A DNA stretch of 25,886 nt from IMG/VR virus record IMGVR_UViG_3300021952_000037, positions 1 through 25,886 of that record; one strand, written 5' to 3'. Below, one piece after another: positions 1-8,727 of this stretch. How positions within the stretch are numbered: position 1 is the first letter of the stretch; each line of letters starts with the position of its first letter. The DNA comes from a virus. The translations under genes and the position numbers were made by a program. The notes under the pieces were generated by a model. That model did not search any database. It saw nothing but the letters and a program-made list of their open reading frames with translations, and was not told the origin of the DNA.

Positions 1-131
1 TATAAGTAAAAACCCTAACCTCAGACCCCACCCCCCTCTATATAGGAACACCCCCCGGTAGGAGTCCCAAACCACCTTGCCATCCCAGAAATTCACCATA
101 TACTCCGCCCCAACAGGGCTGCGCTTACGCC
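1..131. other. C-rich leader upstream of the first gene
   Basis: No gene is visible in these 131 bases. The stretch is rich in C runs (C6 runs near 31-36 and 51-56) and contains a short AT palindrome, CTATATAG, at 38-45. A TATA-like stretch could belong to a promoter for the head operon, but I cannot pair it with a convincing -35 element. There is no good ribosome binding site directly before the ATG at 132. It may be a leader, or the end of an intergenic region cut by the window. Confidence 0.4.
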
Positions 132-683
132 ATGTATACGCCGACAATCGAAACTGACATCCCCCTTGCGGATTTCACACCCACCTTTGAGTCATTAGAG
201 GATCGGGTTACTTCCGCACTGCATTCATTGATGGAACTCGGGCACATGCCCGAACCGTCAGAAGATGACCGGCAAACCAGCCGTGCAGTATTCACCGGCC
301 AGAAAGACGCCAGTGACGAGGATCTGTCACGCCCGGAAGTGATTGTTCACATCTCCGCGCTCCTGAACGAATACGACCGCACGGTCGTCAAGTCTGCTGC
401 CCAACTGCGGACTTACATCACCAACCGCCTAATACTAGAGACAGAAAACCCGGATCCGCGTATCCGAATTAAATCTCTGGAGTTGTTGGGCAAAGTCTCT
501 GATGTTGGACTGTTCACGGACAAGACGGAGATCACCCTGCGGCACCGTCCGACTGAGGAACTGGAGCAAATGCTGCGGGAACGGCTTACCAAGGTCATCG
601 AGGGTGAAGTTTTTGAGCCAAGTTCACCGGAATCGCTCAGCCGAACCCCCCAACTGGATGTAACCGACGTAACTGGGGACTGA
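132..683 (+). CDS. Putative terminase small subunit
   Basis: This 183-residue acidic protein lies directly upstream of the large terminase gene, which is the usual place for the small subunit. That subunit recognises phage DNA and regulates the packaging motor. The mostly helical middle (about residues 65-125) contains a run typical of TerS-like or chromatin-associated helical domains (PRIRIKSLELLGKVSDVGLF). The N-terminus and the C-terminal 35 residues look disordered, with the tail rich in Ser, Pro and Thr. I see no clear helix-turn-helix. The ATG at 132 lacks a strong Shine-Dalgarno sequence. The call rests on position, size and helical character, so an unrelated small head protein remains possible. 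Confidence 0.6.
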   Translation: MYTPTIETDIPLADFTPTFESLEDRVTSALHSLMELGHMPEPSEDDRQTSRAVFTGQKDASDEDLSRPEVIVHISALLNEYDRTVVKSAAQLRTYITNRLILETENPDPRIRIKSLELLGKVSDVGLFTDKTEITLRHRPTEELEQMLRERLTKVIEGEVFEPSSPESLSRTPQLDVTDVTGD

Positions 684-698
684 TCCCCCCTGAAACTC

Positions 699-2228
699 GT
701 GCATATCCCCCAAAATCTCACTCCGACCATGCTCGACAAGCTCATTAAGGGCTTGAGCACGGAGGAAGCAGCCGAACTTCTGGCGATGTTCGACGAGTTG
801 GAGGAAAGAAAGCGCGTTTCCCTGTGCCAAAACGACTTTTTGGCCTTCATCGGGGCCCTTGACCCCCGGTACAAGTTCGGTTTGCACCTAAAACGGCTCG
901 GCGGACTGCTGATGGACGTGGAAAAGGGGTACAAAGACCGGATTGCGGTGTCCATGGCACCCCGGATGGGCAAATCTCAGATGATTTCCATCTACTACCC
1001 GGCGTGGTATCTGGGTAGGAACCCCGATCACAAGGTAATTGTGGCCTCACACACGGCTGATCTGGCGGTGGTCATGGCGCGTAAGGTGCGAAACCTCATG
1101 CAGACCGCCGAATTTCAGAAAATTTTCCCTAAAACCCAAATTGCGGCGGACGCCAAGGCCGCAGGCCAGTGGAATACGACGGCGGGAGGCGAGTATTTCG
1201 CCATTGGTGTGGGCGGTGCGCTGGCTGGACGGGGTGCACACCTCATCATTACTGACGATCCGCACTCGGAACAAGACCTGAAATCGTCCAACTTTGGCTC
1301 CTTGGACGCCACTTATGAGTGGTTTACTGCTGGTCTGCGTACTCGTCTGATGCCTGAAGGCAAGATTTGCGTGCTGCACACCCGTTGGCACCAGCGGGAT
1401 CTGATCGGACGTCTGGTCAAGGATACCGCCATGAACGAAGGCGGCGACCATTACGAAGTGTTTGAATTCCCGGCCATCCTCAACGAGAACACCGATGAGG
1501 AGAAGTCGATCTGGCCTGAGCAGTGGTCGCTGGAGGCGTTGCAGAAGACCCGGGCGTCGATGCACCACATCATGTGGCAGTGGTATGCCCAGTACCAGCA
1601 GAATCCCACGGCCAGCGAAGCGGCCATCATCAAGCGGGATTGGATCAAGTGGTGGACACAAGAGGATCCGCCCGAGGAGATCGAGTTCATCGTCCAGTCC
1701 TACGACACGGCCCTGACGACCAAGGAGCGGTCTGACTTCTCGGTGTGCCAGACGTGGGGTGTGTGGAAGGACGCCAAGGGCGTGGACAACGTGATCCTGC
1801 TGAACTGCGTGCGGGACAAGTATGAGTTCCCCGAACTCAAGGTCATGGCTATCGAGCAGGCTAAGGAGTGGGAGCCCGACTCGGTGATCGTGGAAGCCAA
1901 GGCGTCCGGTCAGCCGCTGATTGACGAGATGCGCCGCTCGGGGATATTCGTGCAGGACTTCAGCCCGGGTAAGGGGCAGGACAAGATTGCGCGGCTAAAC
2001 GCCGTGGCCGATATGTTTGCCGCAGGGCAGATATGGTTTCCCGAAAACTCATGGGCATCCACGGTGGTCGAGGAATTGCTGGCTTTCCCGGCAGGGGAGC
2101 ATGACGATACGGTGGACGCCTGCACGCTTGCGTTGATGCGGATCCGCAAAGGTGGGATGATGCGACTTACCACGGATCAGGCGGACAATGAGCCGTATTA
2201 CCGTGCGCGTAAGGTTTCATACTACTAA
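699..2228 (+). CDS. terL: Terminase large subunit
   Basis: This 509-residue protein is the ATP-driven DNA packaging motor and headful nuclease. The ATPase half shows a Walker A-like loop at residues 85-94 (SMAPRMGKSQ), a Walker B segment at 181-189 (HLIITDDPH) and a coupling motif at 227-234 (HTRWHQRD). The C-terminal nuclease half shows the expected acidic residues: D336 in SYDTA, E399 in VEAKASG, and D469, D470 and D473 in HDDTVDA. The length is normal for the family. The chosen start is a GTG at 699, 15 bases after the previous stop; an in-frame ATG at 729 is the alternative, and neither has a strong Shine-Dalgarno sequence. A short GGGG/CCCC hairpin (675-688) spans the end of the upstream gene. 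Confidence 0.97.
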   Translation: MHIPQNLTPTMLDKLIKGLSTEEAAELLAMFDELEERKRVSLCQNDFLAFIGALDPRYKFGLHLKRLGGLLMDVEKGYKDRIAVSMAPRMGKSQMISIYYPAWYLGRNPDHKVIVASHTADLAVVMARKVRNLMQTAEFQKIFPKTQIAADAKAAGQWNTTAGGEYFAIGVGGALAGRGAHLIITDDPHSEQDLKSSNFGSLDATYEWFTAGLRTRLMPEGKICVLHTRWHQRDLIGRLVKDTAMNEGGDHYEVFEFPAILNENTDEEKSIWPEQWSLEALQKTRASMHHIMWQWYAQYQQNPTASEAAIIKRDWIKWWTQEDPPEEIEFIVQSYDTALTTKERSDFSVCQTWGVWKDAKGVDNVILLNCVRDKYEFPELKVMAIEQAKEWEPDSVIVEAKASGQPLIDEMRRSGIFVQDFSPGKGQDKIARLNAVADMFAAGQIWFPENSWASTVVEELLAFPAGEHDDTVDACTLALMRIRKGGMMRLTTDQADNEPYYRARKVSYY

Positions 2229-2233
2229 TACGT

Positions 2234-2494
2234 ATGGCTACAACCAAATTCATGGGGCGCAATCAACTGATTGACCGACTTGCAGCGCAAGTTGGCTCCC
2301 GGGATATGGCTGTCGGCATTCTTCAAAAACGTGGGCATTTGTACCCCGGCACGGAAAAACTAACTCCCCAAGGCGCAGCGCGTAACTCGATGACGGCTCA
2401 GGAGCGTGCGATTGACCGCGCTTCCCGTCAGGCCAAAGCCCCTGCGTCTGAGTTCACCTACAACCCCAAGACTAACCGCGCTACGCGGAAGTAA
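2234..2494 (+). CDS. Small conserved phage protein between terL and portal
   Basis: This is an 86-residue basic protein of unknown function. The N-terminal half looks helical, with segments such as RNQLIDRLAAQVGSRDMAVGIL. The C-terminal half is rich in Arg, Lys and Ala and ends in a Thr/Arg/Lys tail. I recognise the general type as a small protein that accompanies terminase and portal genes in environmental phages, but I know of no assigned role. Its place between packaging motor and portal suggests a head or packaging accessory, which is an inference. The ATG lies 5 bases after the terL stop, with no obvious Shine-Dalgarno sequence, so its translation may depend on ribosomes finishing terL. 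Confidence 0.75.
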   Translation: MATTKFMGRNQLIDRLAAQVGSRDMAVGILQKRGHLYPGTEKLTPQGAARNSMTAQERAIDRASRQAKAPASEFTYNPKTNRATRK

Positions 2495-2503
2495 GGAATA
2501 GAT

Positions 2504-5083
2504 ATGGCTACCAATAGCATGGCGTCTTCGGTATATCAGGCTCCGCAGGGGCTGTCGGACTTGGAGGGCGGCGACCTTGGTGTTGAGATTGAGGTCGGTA
2601 GCCCGGAGGTTCTGATTGAGGGCGACGACGGGCTTGAGGGTATTGACGGTGTAGTTGTTGAGTTGTCTCCAGACTCCCCCCTTGCGTCCCTTACGGATGA
2701 CTTCGACGCCAATCTGGCTGAGGATATGGACGAGTCGGAGTTGCAGAGCATTGCCTCCGAACTCATGAGTGACGTGGACGGGGACATCGCGTCACGCAAA
2801 GACTGGGTAGAGATGTACGTCAAGGGTTTGGACGTACTGGGCATGAAGTACGAGGAGCGCACGGAGCCGTGGAACGGCGCGTGTGGTGTGTACTCCACGG
2901 TGCTCACCGAAGCTGCTGTACGGTTCCAGTCCGAGACGATCATCGAGACTTTCCCCGCTGCGGGGCCCGTCAAGACCGAGATCATCGGTGCCATCGACCG
3001 CATGAAGGAGGAAGCAGCCGAGCGCGTGCGCGACGACATGAACTACCAACTTACGGAGGTCATGACCGAGTACCGCCCGGAGCACGAGCGCATGCTGTTC
3101 AACCTCGGACTGGCCGGGGCGGCGTTCAAAAAGGTGTACTACGACCCGGGCTTGGGCCGTCAAGTGGCGATGTTCATCCCGGCTGAGGATGTGATCATCC
3201 CCTACGGCGCGTCAAGTGCCGCCGACTCCGAGCGCGTCACCCACCTGATGCGCAAGACCAAGAACGACATCAAGAAGCTCCAAGTGGCGGGGTTCTACCT
3301 TGACGCTGACCTTGGTGAACCGGTGCGGATCTACACCGACATTGAGAAAAAGAAGGCTGACGAGCAAGGTTACGCACTCACGGACGACGACCGGTACCAG
3401 ATCGCGGAGATTCAAGTTGATCTCGTGATCGACAGCGACCGCTACAAAGACCCCGACGAGATCGCCCTGCCGTACATCGTCACCATCGACCGTGGTACCA
3501 ACAAAGTTTTGGCAATCCGCCGCAACTGGGATCCCGAAGATGAAAACCGAATCAAGCGCCAGCACTTCGTCCAGTACACGTACATCCCCGGGTTTGGGGC
3601 TTATGGCTTCGGTTTTATACACCTCATTGGAGGTTATGCTCGTGCTGGCACTTCTCTCATCCGGCAGTTGGTTGATGCCGGTACTCTCAGTAATCTCCCG
3701 GGCGGTCTGAAGTCTCGGGGTCTGCGGGTCAAGGGGGATGACACACCCATCGCCCCGGGCGAGTGGCGGGATGTGGACATTGCCTCCGGGGCGATGCGCG
3801 ACAACATCATGCCCCTGCCGTACAAGGAGCCGTCACAGGTTCTGGCGGGATTGCTTGAGCGGATCACGGAAGAAGGCCGTCGGCTTGGCTCTATCGCGGA
3901 CATGAAGGTCAGCGACATGAGTGCCAATGCGCCCGTCGGGACGACGCTGGCGATCTTGGAGCGGCAACTCAAGACCATGAGTGCTGTTCAGGCCCGCGTG
4001 CACTACAGCATGAAGCAGGAGTTCAAACTCCTGAAGGCCATCATCCGTGACTACACCCCGTCGGTCTACGAGTACGACCCGGCTGAAGGAGATCGTGCGG
4101 CCAAGCAAGAAGACTACGACATGGTGGAGGTCATCCCCGTGTCGGATCCCAACAGCGCCACGATGGCGCAACGGATCATGCAGTACCAAGCTGCGATCCA
4201 GTTGGCTCAAGGTGCCCCGCAGATTTACGATCTCCCGCAACTGCACCGTCAGATGTTGGAGGTTCTGGGCATCAAGAACGCCGAGAAGTTGGTGCCCATC
4301 GAGGACGACATGCTGCCGCGTGACCCGCTGTCGGAGAACATGGCCTTCCTCAACGGCAAGCCCACCAAGGCGTTCATCTATCAGGATCACGACGCGCACA
4401 TCGCCACCCACAACGCGCTGATGCAAGACCCCCTGATGGCGCAACAGATCGGCCAGAACCCGATGGCCCAGCAGATGATGGCGGCGATTCAGGCCCACAT
4501 TGCCGAGCACTTGGCGTTTGCCTACCGTGCCAAGGTGGAGGAGCAGATCGGCGTGCCGCTGCCCCCGCCCAACGAGCCGCTGCCTGAGCAGATCGAGCTT
4601 GACCTGTCGCGCCTCATTGCCCAAGGCGCTCAGCAGTTGCTGGCTGAGGACAAGCAGAAGGCTCAACAGCAGCAGGCGCAGCAGATGCAGCAAGACCCGA
4701 TGGTGCAGATGCAGCAGCAGGAGCTTCAGATCCGGGCGCAGGAAGCCCAGACCAAGGCGCAGAAGGTTCAGGGCGACTTGCAGATCAAGCAGCAAGAGTT
4801 GGCGATCAAGGCCGCGCAAGCCGCCAAGCAAGGCGTGGATCCCCAGATCCTCAATGCCCAGAAGCAGCAGGAGATGGCGCTCAAAGATCAAGCCCATCAA
4901 CAGCAGCTTGCTGCGGCGCAGCAAACGCATGCCCAACGGCTGACGGAAGCACAACAGACACACGCGCAACGTATGGCTGAGGCGCGGCAGACCGCTGAGC
5001 AGCAGGCCAAGATCCGGGCGTTCAACGCCCTGATGGCGGCGCGGAACAAGGGCTCGGCCCCCAAGAAGGAGAAGCCTGAGTGA
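2504..5083 (+). CDS. Portal protein with long Gln-rich tail
   Basis: This 859-residue protein is the dodecameric portal (head-tail connector) through which DNA enters and leaves the head. Residues 1-80 are acidic and low in complexity. The core (about 85-700) has portal-like segments such as EPWNGACGVYSTVLTEA, IPAEDVIIPYGASS and IRQLVDAGTLSNL, and a conserved region around APVGTTLAILERQLK. Residues from about 711 to the end are extremely rich in Gln, Ala and Lys with heptad character, matching a long helical barrel or crown like that of podovirus portals. A near-duplicate QQTHAQR motif occurs near residues 807-825. An AAGGAAT Shine-Dalgarno sequence precedes the ATG. The stop overlaps the next gene by 4 bases. 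Confidence 0.9.
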   Translation: MATNSMASSVYQAPQGLSDLEGGDLGVEIEVGSPEVLIEGDDGLEGIDGVVVELSPDSPLASLTDDFDANLAEDMDESELQSIASELMSDVDGDIASRKDWVEMYVKGLDVLGMKYEERTEPWNGACGVYSTVLTEAAVRFQSETIIETFPAAGPVKTEIIGAIDRMKEEAAERVRDDMNYQLTEVMTEYRPEHERMLFNLGLAGAAFKKVYYDPGLGRQVAMFIPAEDVIIPYGASSAADSERVTHLMRKTKNDIKKLQVAGFYLDADLGEPVRIYTDIEKKKADEQGYALTDDDRYQIAEIQVDLVIDSDRYKDPDEIALPYIVTIDRGTNKVLAIRRNWDPEDENRIKRQHFVQYTYIPGFGAYGFGFIHLIGGYARAGTSLIRQLVDAGTLSNLPGGLKSRGLRVKGDDTPIAPGEWRDVDIASGAMRDNIMPLPYKEPSQVLAGLLERITEEGRRLGSIADMKVSDMSANAPVGTTLAILERQLKTMSAVQARVHYSMKQEFKLLKAIIRDYTPSVYEYDPAEGDRAAKQEDYDMVEVIPVSDPNSATMAQRIMQYQAAIQLAQGAPQIYDLPQLHRQMLEVLGIKNAEKLVPIEDDMLPRDPLSENMAFLNGKPTKAFIYQDHDAHIATHNALMQDPLMAQQIGQNPMAQQMMAAIQAHIAEHLAFAYRAKVEEQIGVPLPPPNEPLPEQIELDLSRLIAQGAQQLLAEDKQKAQQQQAQQMQQDPMVQMQQQELQIRAQEAQTKAQKVQGDLQIKQQELAIKAAQAAKQGVDPQILNAQKQQEMALKDQAHQQQLAAAQQTHAQRLTEAQQTHAQRMAEARQTAEQQAKIRAFNALMAARNKGSAPKKEKPE

Positions 5084-5823
5084 GTGACCCGCTCGTCTCC
5101 GTGATGATGATCGCCTACAACAATGTGGCGTATCTCAAAGCCGCTGTGGACAGTGTGCGCAAGCAGACGTACACGAACTGGGAGTTGGTCATCAACGATG
5201 ACTGTTCCACCGACGGCACATGGGAACTGGCGCAGAAACTCGCTGAGGCGGATCCCCGCATCCGGGCATTCCAGAACGAGCGCAACCTGAAGACACCGGG
5301 TAACCGTGCGGCTGCGGCCAAGCACCTGAACGGGGAGTTCGTCGGCCACCTAGACGCGGACGACATGCTGTATCCCTACGCCATAGAGCACATGATGGCG
5401 TTTTTCGCGGCGAACCCGGACGTGGCCTTGGCGTATTCCGACATGGCCGACATCAACATCAAGAGCAAGGTCACGGGATACCGGGCCCACCCGGACGAAA
5501 GCCCTAACCTGAGTTCGCATGGCTGGCGGCACTTTGGTGTGTACCGCATGAGTGCCTACAAGGACACCGAAGGCTACAACGCCAAGCTGACCCAAGGCTG
5601 TGAAGACGGCGATCTGTTCTTGCAGATTGCGGAGAAGCACAAGTTTGTCCGTATACCGGAGGTTCTGTACGCCTACCGCTCCCACGGCGAGAACAACAGT
5701 ACGAAGAACCACAAGTGCGAAAGCTGCCCCGACCGACCGGTGTGTAACTACGTTCGGATCTGGTCTAAGCACGCTGGGTTTGACCCAGTTACGTTCAAAC
5801 CCTTGGAGAAAGCAGAGGCGTAA
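5080..5823 (+). CDS. Family 2 glycosyltransferase
   Basis: This 247-residue protein is a GT-A fold glycosyltransferase of family 2. Those enzymes transfer a sugar from a nucleotide sugar to an acceptor. Visible motifs are the N-terminal VSVMMIAYNN strand, the nucleotide-binding NDDCSTDGT at 39-47, the metal-binding DAD at 92-94 (GHLDADD), the likely catalytic acidic pair ED at 175-176 (GCEDGDL), and YRSHG at 199-203. A C-terminal cysteine group (C213, C216, C222) looks like a small metal knuckle and is not part of the core fold. The GTG start overlaps the portal stop in a GTGA junction, implying coupled translation. There is no membrane segment, so it is probably cytoplasmic. The acceptor (capsid, phage DNA or host glycan) is unknown. 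Confidence 0.92.
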   Translation: MSDPLVSVMMIAYNNVAYLKAAVDSVRKQTYTNWELVINDDCSTDGTWELAQKLAEADPRIRAFQNERNLKTPGNRAAAAKHLNGEFVGHLDADDMLYPYAIEHMMAFFAANPDVALAYSDMADINIKSKVTGYRAHPDESPNLSSHGWRHFGVYRMSAYKDTEGYNAKLTQGCEDGDLFLQIAEKHKFVRIPEVLYAYRSHGENNSTKNHKCESCPDRPVCNYVRIWSKHAGFDPVTFKPLEKAEA

Positions 5824-5825
5824 TC

Positions 5826-6023
5826 ATGGCTACTACCGCGTTCGACGTTATCCAACGGGATATTGAGGAACACCGGGAATCTATTGCCCGTGCGCTCGTG
5901 GATGGCGCGGCGCGTGATTACGCTGAGTACAAGTCTATGTGTGGGGAAATCCGGGGTCTTTCCCTTGCGCATACTTTCATAACCGACCTCGTGCGACGTA
6001 TGGAGAAAGCTGAAGATGAGTGA
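5826..6023 (+). CDS. Small helical protein of unknown function
   Basis: This 65-residue protein is predicted to be almost wholly helical and rich in Ala, Arg and Glu, with charged amphipathic stretches (DVIQRDIEEHRESIARAL and ITDLVRRMEKAEDE). I do not recognise a domain. It starts 2 bases after the glycosyltransferase stop and overlaps the GroES-like gene by 8 bases, so it belongs to the same tightly coupled unit. Similar short helical proteins are common just upstream of scaffold genes in environmental podoviruses. An assembly role is possible, but nothing in the sequence proves it. Confidence 0.7.
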   Translation: MATTAFDVIQRDIEEHRESIARALVDGAARDYAEYKSMCGEIRGLSLAHTFITDLVRRMEKAEDE

Positions 6024-6420
6024 AATCCTTGTTAGCCAAGACGGCGAGAACGCAACCGTCCTCCCCGCCACCCCGGAGGAAAAGGCCCGTCAGGTGCCGG
6101 ATCCGTCCACGTTCCACCTGCTGTGCGTGCTCCCCGAGATTGAGGAGGAGTTCGGTGACAGCGGACTGGTGAAGGCCGGTCAGACCATGCACTTTGAAGA
6201 AGTGCTGTCACCCGTGTTGTTCGTGGTCAAGATCGGCCCGGACGCCTATAAGGACGAGAAACGGTTTCCGTCAGGCCCGTCGTGCAAGGTGGGTGACTTC
6301 GTTCTGGTTCGCCCGAACACCGGCACGCGCATCAAGATTCACGGCAAGGAGTTTCGGATCATCAATGATGATTCCGTAGAAGCCGTGGTTCAGGATCCCC
6401 GTGGTATCACCCGTGCGTAA
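6016..6420 (+). CDS. GroES-like co-chaperonin (Cpn10 fold)
   Basis: This 134-residue protein appears to be a phage version of the GroEL co-chaperonin. Residues about 33-125 follow the Cpn10 pattern. A GroES-like mobile-loop region (FGDSGLVKAGQT, 46-57) carries a hydrophobic GLV where GroES has its GroEL-binding tripeptide. It is followed by a VLFVVKIGPDAYKDEKRF strand region, then VGDFVLVRP (92-100) and FRIINDDSVEAVV (113-125), which match the GroES segments around VGDIVIF and VLIMSESDILAIV. A 30-residue N-terminal extension precedes the domain. Phage co-chaperonins such as T4 gp31 help the host GroEL fold the capsid protein. The position just ahead of scaffold and capsid genes fits that role. 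Confidence 0.85.
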   Translation: MSEILVSQDGENATVLPATPEEKARQVPDPSTFHLLCVLPEIEEEFGDSGLVKAGQTMHFEEVLSPVLFVVKIGPDAYKDEKRFPSGPSCKVGDFVLVRPNTGTRIKIHGKEFRIINDDSVEAVVQDPRGITRA

Positions 6421-6430
6421 GGAGTAAGTC

Positions 6431-7378
6431 ATGGCTACTGACAAGGAAGAATTCAAGTTCCCCGACGAGAAACAGTCGGCGGACTCGGATAAGGTGGAGT
6501 TTGCCGTTGAAGGCGAAGCCGAGATTGAGGTCGTTGACGATACTCCTGAGCAGGATCGTGGCCGCAAGCCCATGACCGAGCCGCCCAAGGAGCTTACCGA
6601 AGACGAACTCAGTAAGTACGACGAAGGCGTCAAGAAGCGCATTCAGCACTTTACTAAGGGTTATCACGAGGAACGCAGGGCAAAAGAAGCCGCCCTGCGG
6701 GAGCGTGAAGAGGCCGTCCGTATCGCCCGTGCAATTGCTGAGGAGAACAAGAAACTCAAGGGTTCTCTGTCTCAAGGCCAGCAAGCCCTGCATGAGCAAG
6801 CCAAGAAACAAATCGACGATGAAGTTGAAGTCCATAAGGCCAGAGTGCGTGATGCACTGGACGCCGGGGATTCCAACGCCGTGGCTTATTGGCAGGATCA
6901 ACTTACTTCGGCCAAGATTAAGCAGGACAAACTCCATAATCTCAAGATTGAGCCTTTACAGGACGAAAGTTCTGAGGTACAAATCCCCCAATCGGCTCAA
7001 CCAGAGCCGCCAGCAGATCCCAAACTGCTTGCATGGCAAAGCCAAAATCAGTGGTTTGGGACTAACAAGCGCATGACCGCATATGCACTTGGACTGCACG
7101 ACGATCTGGTTGGGGACGGAATTGCGCCCGGAAGTGACGAATACTGGCAACGGATCGACACTGACGTACGCACCAGATTCCCAGAACAGTTTGGATCTGA
7201 GGAATCCGCTGATGCGCCCAAAACTCAGCGACAGAAATCCAACGTAGTCGCACCCGCGACACGTAGCACAGCGCCTAAGAAGATCGTGCTTACGAAGTCA
7301 CAGGTCGAAATCGCCAAGCGGCTTGGGGTTCCGTTGGAACTCTATGCTCGTAAGGTTGCGGAAGAAATGAGGAAATAA
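6431..7378 (+). CDS. Head scaffolding protein candidate
   Basis: This 315-residue, highly charged protein lies between the portal and capsid genes, where scaffolds normally sit. Residues 1-45 are strongly acidic and probably disordered. Residues about 57-175 form a long Glu/Lys/Ala-rich helical region with coiled-coil character (ERRAKEAALREREEAVR, IARAIAEENKKLKG). The middle is followed by a short aromatic stretch (WQSQNQWFGTNKRMTAYALG) and a basic C-terminus, typical of scaffolds that bind the capsid shell through a positively charged helix. There is a good AAGGAG Shine-Dalgarno sequence before the ATG. No protease motif is visible. Confidence is moderate because scaffolds share architecture more than sequence. 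Confidence 0.8.
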   Translation: MATDKEEFKFPDEKQSADSDKVEFAVEGEAEIEVVDDTPEQDRGRKPMTEPPKELTEDELSKYDEGVKKRIQHFTKGYHEERRAKEAALREREEAVRIARAIAEENKKLKGSLSQGQQALHEQAKKQIDDEVEVHKARVRDALDAGDSNAVAYWQDQLTSAKIKQDKLHNLKIEPLQDESSEVQIPQSAQPEPPADPKLLAWQSQNQWFGTNKRMTAYALGLHDDLVGDGIAPGSDEYWQRIDTDVRTRFPEQFGSEESADAPKTQRQKSNVVAPATRSTAPKKIVLTKSQVEIAKRLGVPLELYARKVAEEMRK

Positions 7379-7380
7379 TC

Positions 7381-7836
7381 ATGGCCGAACAAACTCGCCA
7401 AAGTCGTGATCTGGAAAGCCGCGCTCAAGCTGAGCGTCCCAAACTTATGTGGACGCCGCCCCAACTTCTGCCCGATCCTGAACCGGAGCCGGGATATGCG
7501 TTTCGTTGGATCCGCCTGAGTACGCTTAACAACCCTGATCCGTCGAATATTTCTTCGAAACTCCGCGAAGGCTGGGAGCCGGTGAAAGCTGCAACGCAGC
7601 CCAAACTGTTCAGCATGACCAACCCCAACAGCCGTTTTCCCGATGGCGTTGAGATTGGCGGCTTGCTCCTGTGCAAGACCCCGGTTGAGTTGACGGAACA
7701 GCGCAATGCCTACTATCAAGGTCAGGCAGAAGCGCAGATGAACTCCGTCGATAGCAACTTCATGCGCGAAAACGATCCTCGGATGCCCTTGTTCTCGGAC
7801 AAGAAGTCCAAGGTGACTTTCGGTAAAGGTACTTAA
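7381..7836 (+). CDS. Head-module protein of unknown function
   Basis: This is a 151-residue soluble protein with no recognised fold. The N-terminal 25 residues are charged and likely disordered. The middle contains a compact stretch with aromatic residues (YAFRWIRLSTLN, LREGWEPVKA) and an IGGLLLCKTP strand. The C-terminus contains a helical QRNAYYQGQAEAQMN segment and a basic tail. The gene sits between scaffold and the head surface protein, 2 bases after the scaffold stop, with GAGG upstream of the ATG. I would group it with capsid assembly genes by position only. I recall proteins of this type beside scaffold genes in marine and freshwater phages, always without a known function. Confidence 0.72.
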   Translation: MAEQTRQSRDLESRAQAERPKLMWTPPQLLPDPEPEPGYAFRWIRLSTLNNPDPSNISSKLREGWEPVKAATQPKLFSMTNPNSRFPDGVEIGGLLLCKTPVELTEQRNAYYQGQAEAQMNSVDSNFMRENDPRMPLFSDKKSKVTFGKGT

Positions 7837-7854
7837 TCTTTCTAGGAGTCAAAC

Positions 7855-8727
7855 ATGGCTTACCCCATTGTTGACGCCCCCTATGGTTTCAAGCCGGTCA
7901 ATGAACTGAACGGCCTACCGTACGCGGGCGCTACTCGCCAGATTCCTGTGCCCTACAACTACGGCACCGCAATCTTCTACGGCGATCTCGTCGAAATCGC
8001 GGCAACCGGCACCATCGCCATCTCTGGCATGAGTGTCACGACCACCACGACGGCCCGCGCCGGTCAGATTGGTGTGTTCATGGGCTGCTCGTACACCAAC
8101 CCCGCAACGGGCCAGAAGCTGTTCTCGCAGTACCTGCCCGCTAACGTGTTGGCAAACGACATCACGGCCTATGTGGTGGATGATCCCAGCGCCGTCTTCA
8201 AGGTGGTGATGGTTGGTCAGCCCTACAACACGCTGTCCAACACCGCTACCGCCGTTGGTTATGCCAACCAGACCTTCGTGGGTACCAACGTGTACGCCGT
8301 GACTGGTACCGCTGGCAGCACCACCACTGGTAACTCTAAGATGGCCGTCTCTGGCAGCTATCCGGCTACCAGTGGCACGGGTAACACCCGCGTGGCAACC
8401 ACCGCCCTGCCCTTCCGCGTTGTCGCCGTTGTGCCGGATACCGGCGTGACCGTGACCGGCTCTGGTACCTCCAGTGGCACCACCGTTACCCTCGCCGCCG
8501 CTGTGACTGGCCTGCAAGCCGGTATGCAGATGATCGTGCCGGGTACGTCTGGCGCTTACGCTGGTCAGTATCTGACCGTGACTAACGTGAATGGCACCAC
8601 GGTGACCATCTCTTCGTCGCTCACCATCTCTACCGCAACGCAACTGTCGTTCGTCGGTTTCCCTGAAGTCCTCGTCAAGTGGAATCAGGGCTACCACAGC
8701 TACCAGTTCGCTACTGCTGTGGCCTGA
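7855..8727 (+). CDS. Head decoration or minor capsid protein with an inserted beta domain
   Basis: This 290-residue, Thr/Val/Gly-rich beta protein lies just upstream of the major capsid gene. The N-terminus (PYGFKPVNELNGLPYAGATR, then FYGDLVEIA) and the segment VVDDPSAVFKV resemble a family of phage head surface proteins often found next to capsid genes. Residues about 198-265 are a repetitive Thr/Gly/Val stretch (VTVTGSGTSSGTTVTLAAAV, TVTNVNGTTVTISS) that looks like a small inserted beta domain, absent from shorter relatives as I recall them. The C-terminal VLVKWNQGYHSY resumes the core. AGGAG lies before the ATG. It could be a cement protein or a second capsid subunit. Confidence 0.7.
   Translation: MAYPIVDAPYGFKPVNELNGLPYAGATRQIPVPYNYGTAIFYGDLVEIAATGTIAISGMSVTTTTTARAGQIGVFMGCSYTNPATGQKLFSQYLPANVLANDITAYVVDDPSAVFKVVMVGQPYNTLSNTATAVGYANQTFVGTNVYAVTGTAGSTTTGNSKMAVSGSYPATSGTGNTRVATTALPFRVVAVVPDTGVTVTGSGTSSGTTVTLAAAVTGLQAGMQMIVPGTSGAYAGQYLTVTNVNGTTVTISSSLTISTATQLSFVGFPEVLVKWNQGYHSYQFATAVA

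Noticed and set aside
1-131. Packaging or cohesive end site in the C-rich leader
   Set aside because: C runs and a short palindrome are suggestive, but there is no repeat pair or known end sequence to support it.
3833-4969. Long reverse-strand reading frame of 378 codons within the portal gene
   Set aside because: It is Leu/His/Arg-rich with no domain, and mirrors the Gln/Ala-rich portal tail on the other strand; strong third-base bias of the portal gene leaves the antisense frame open.
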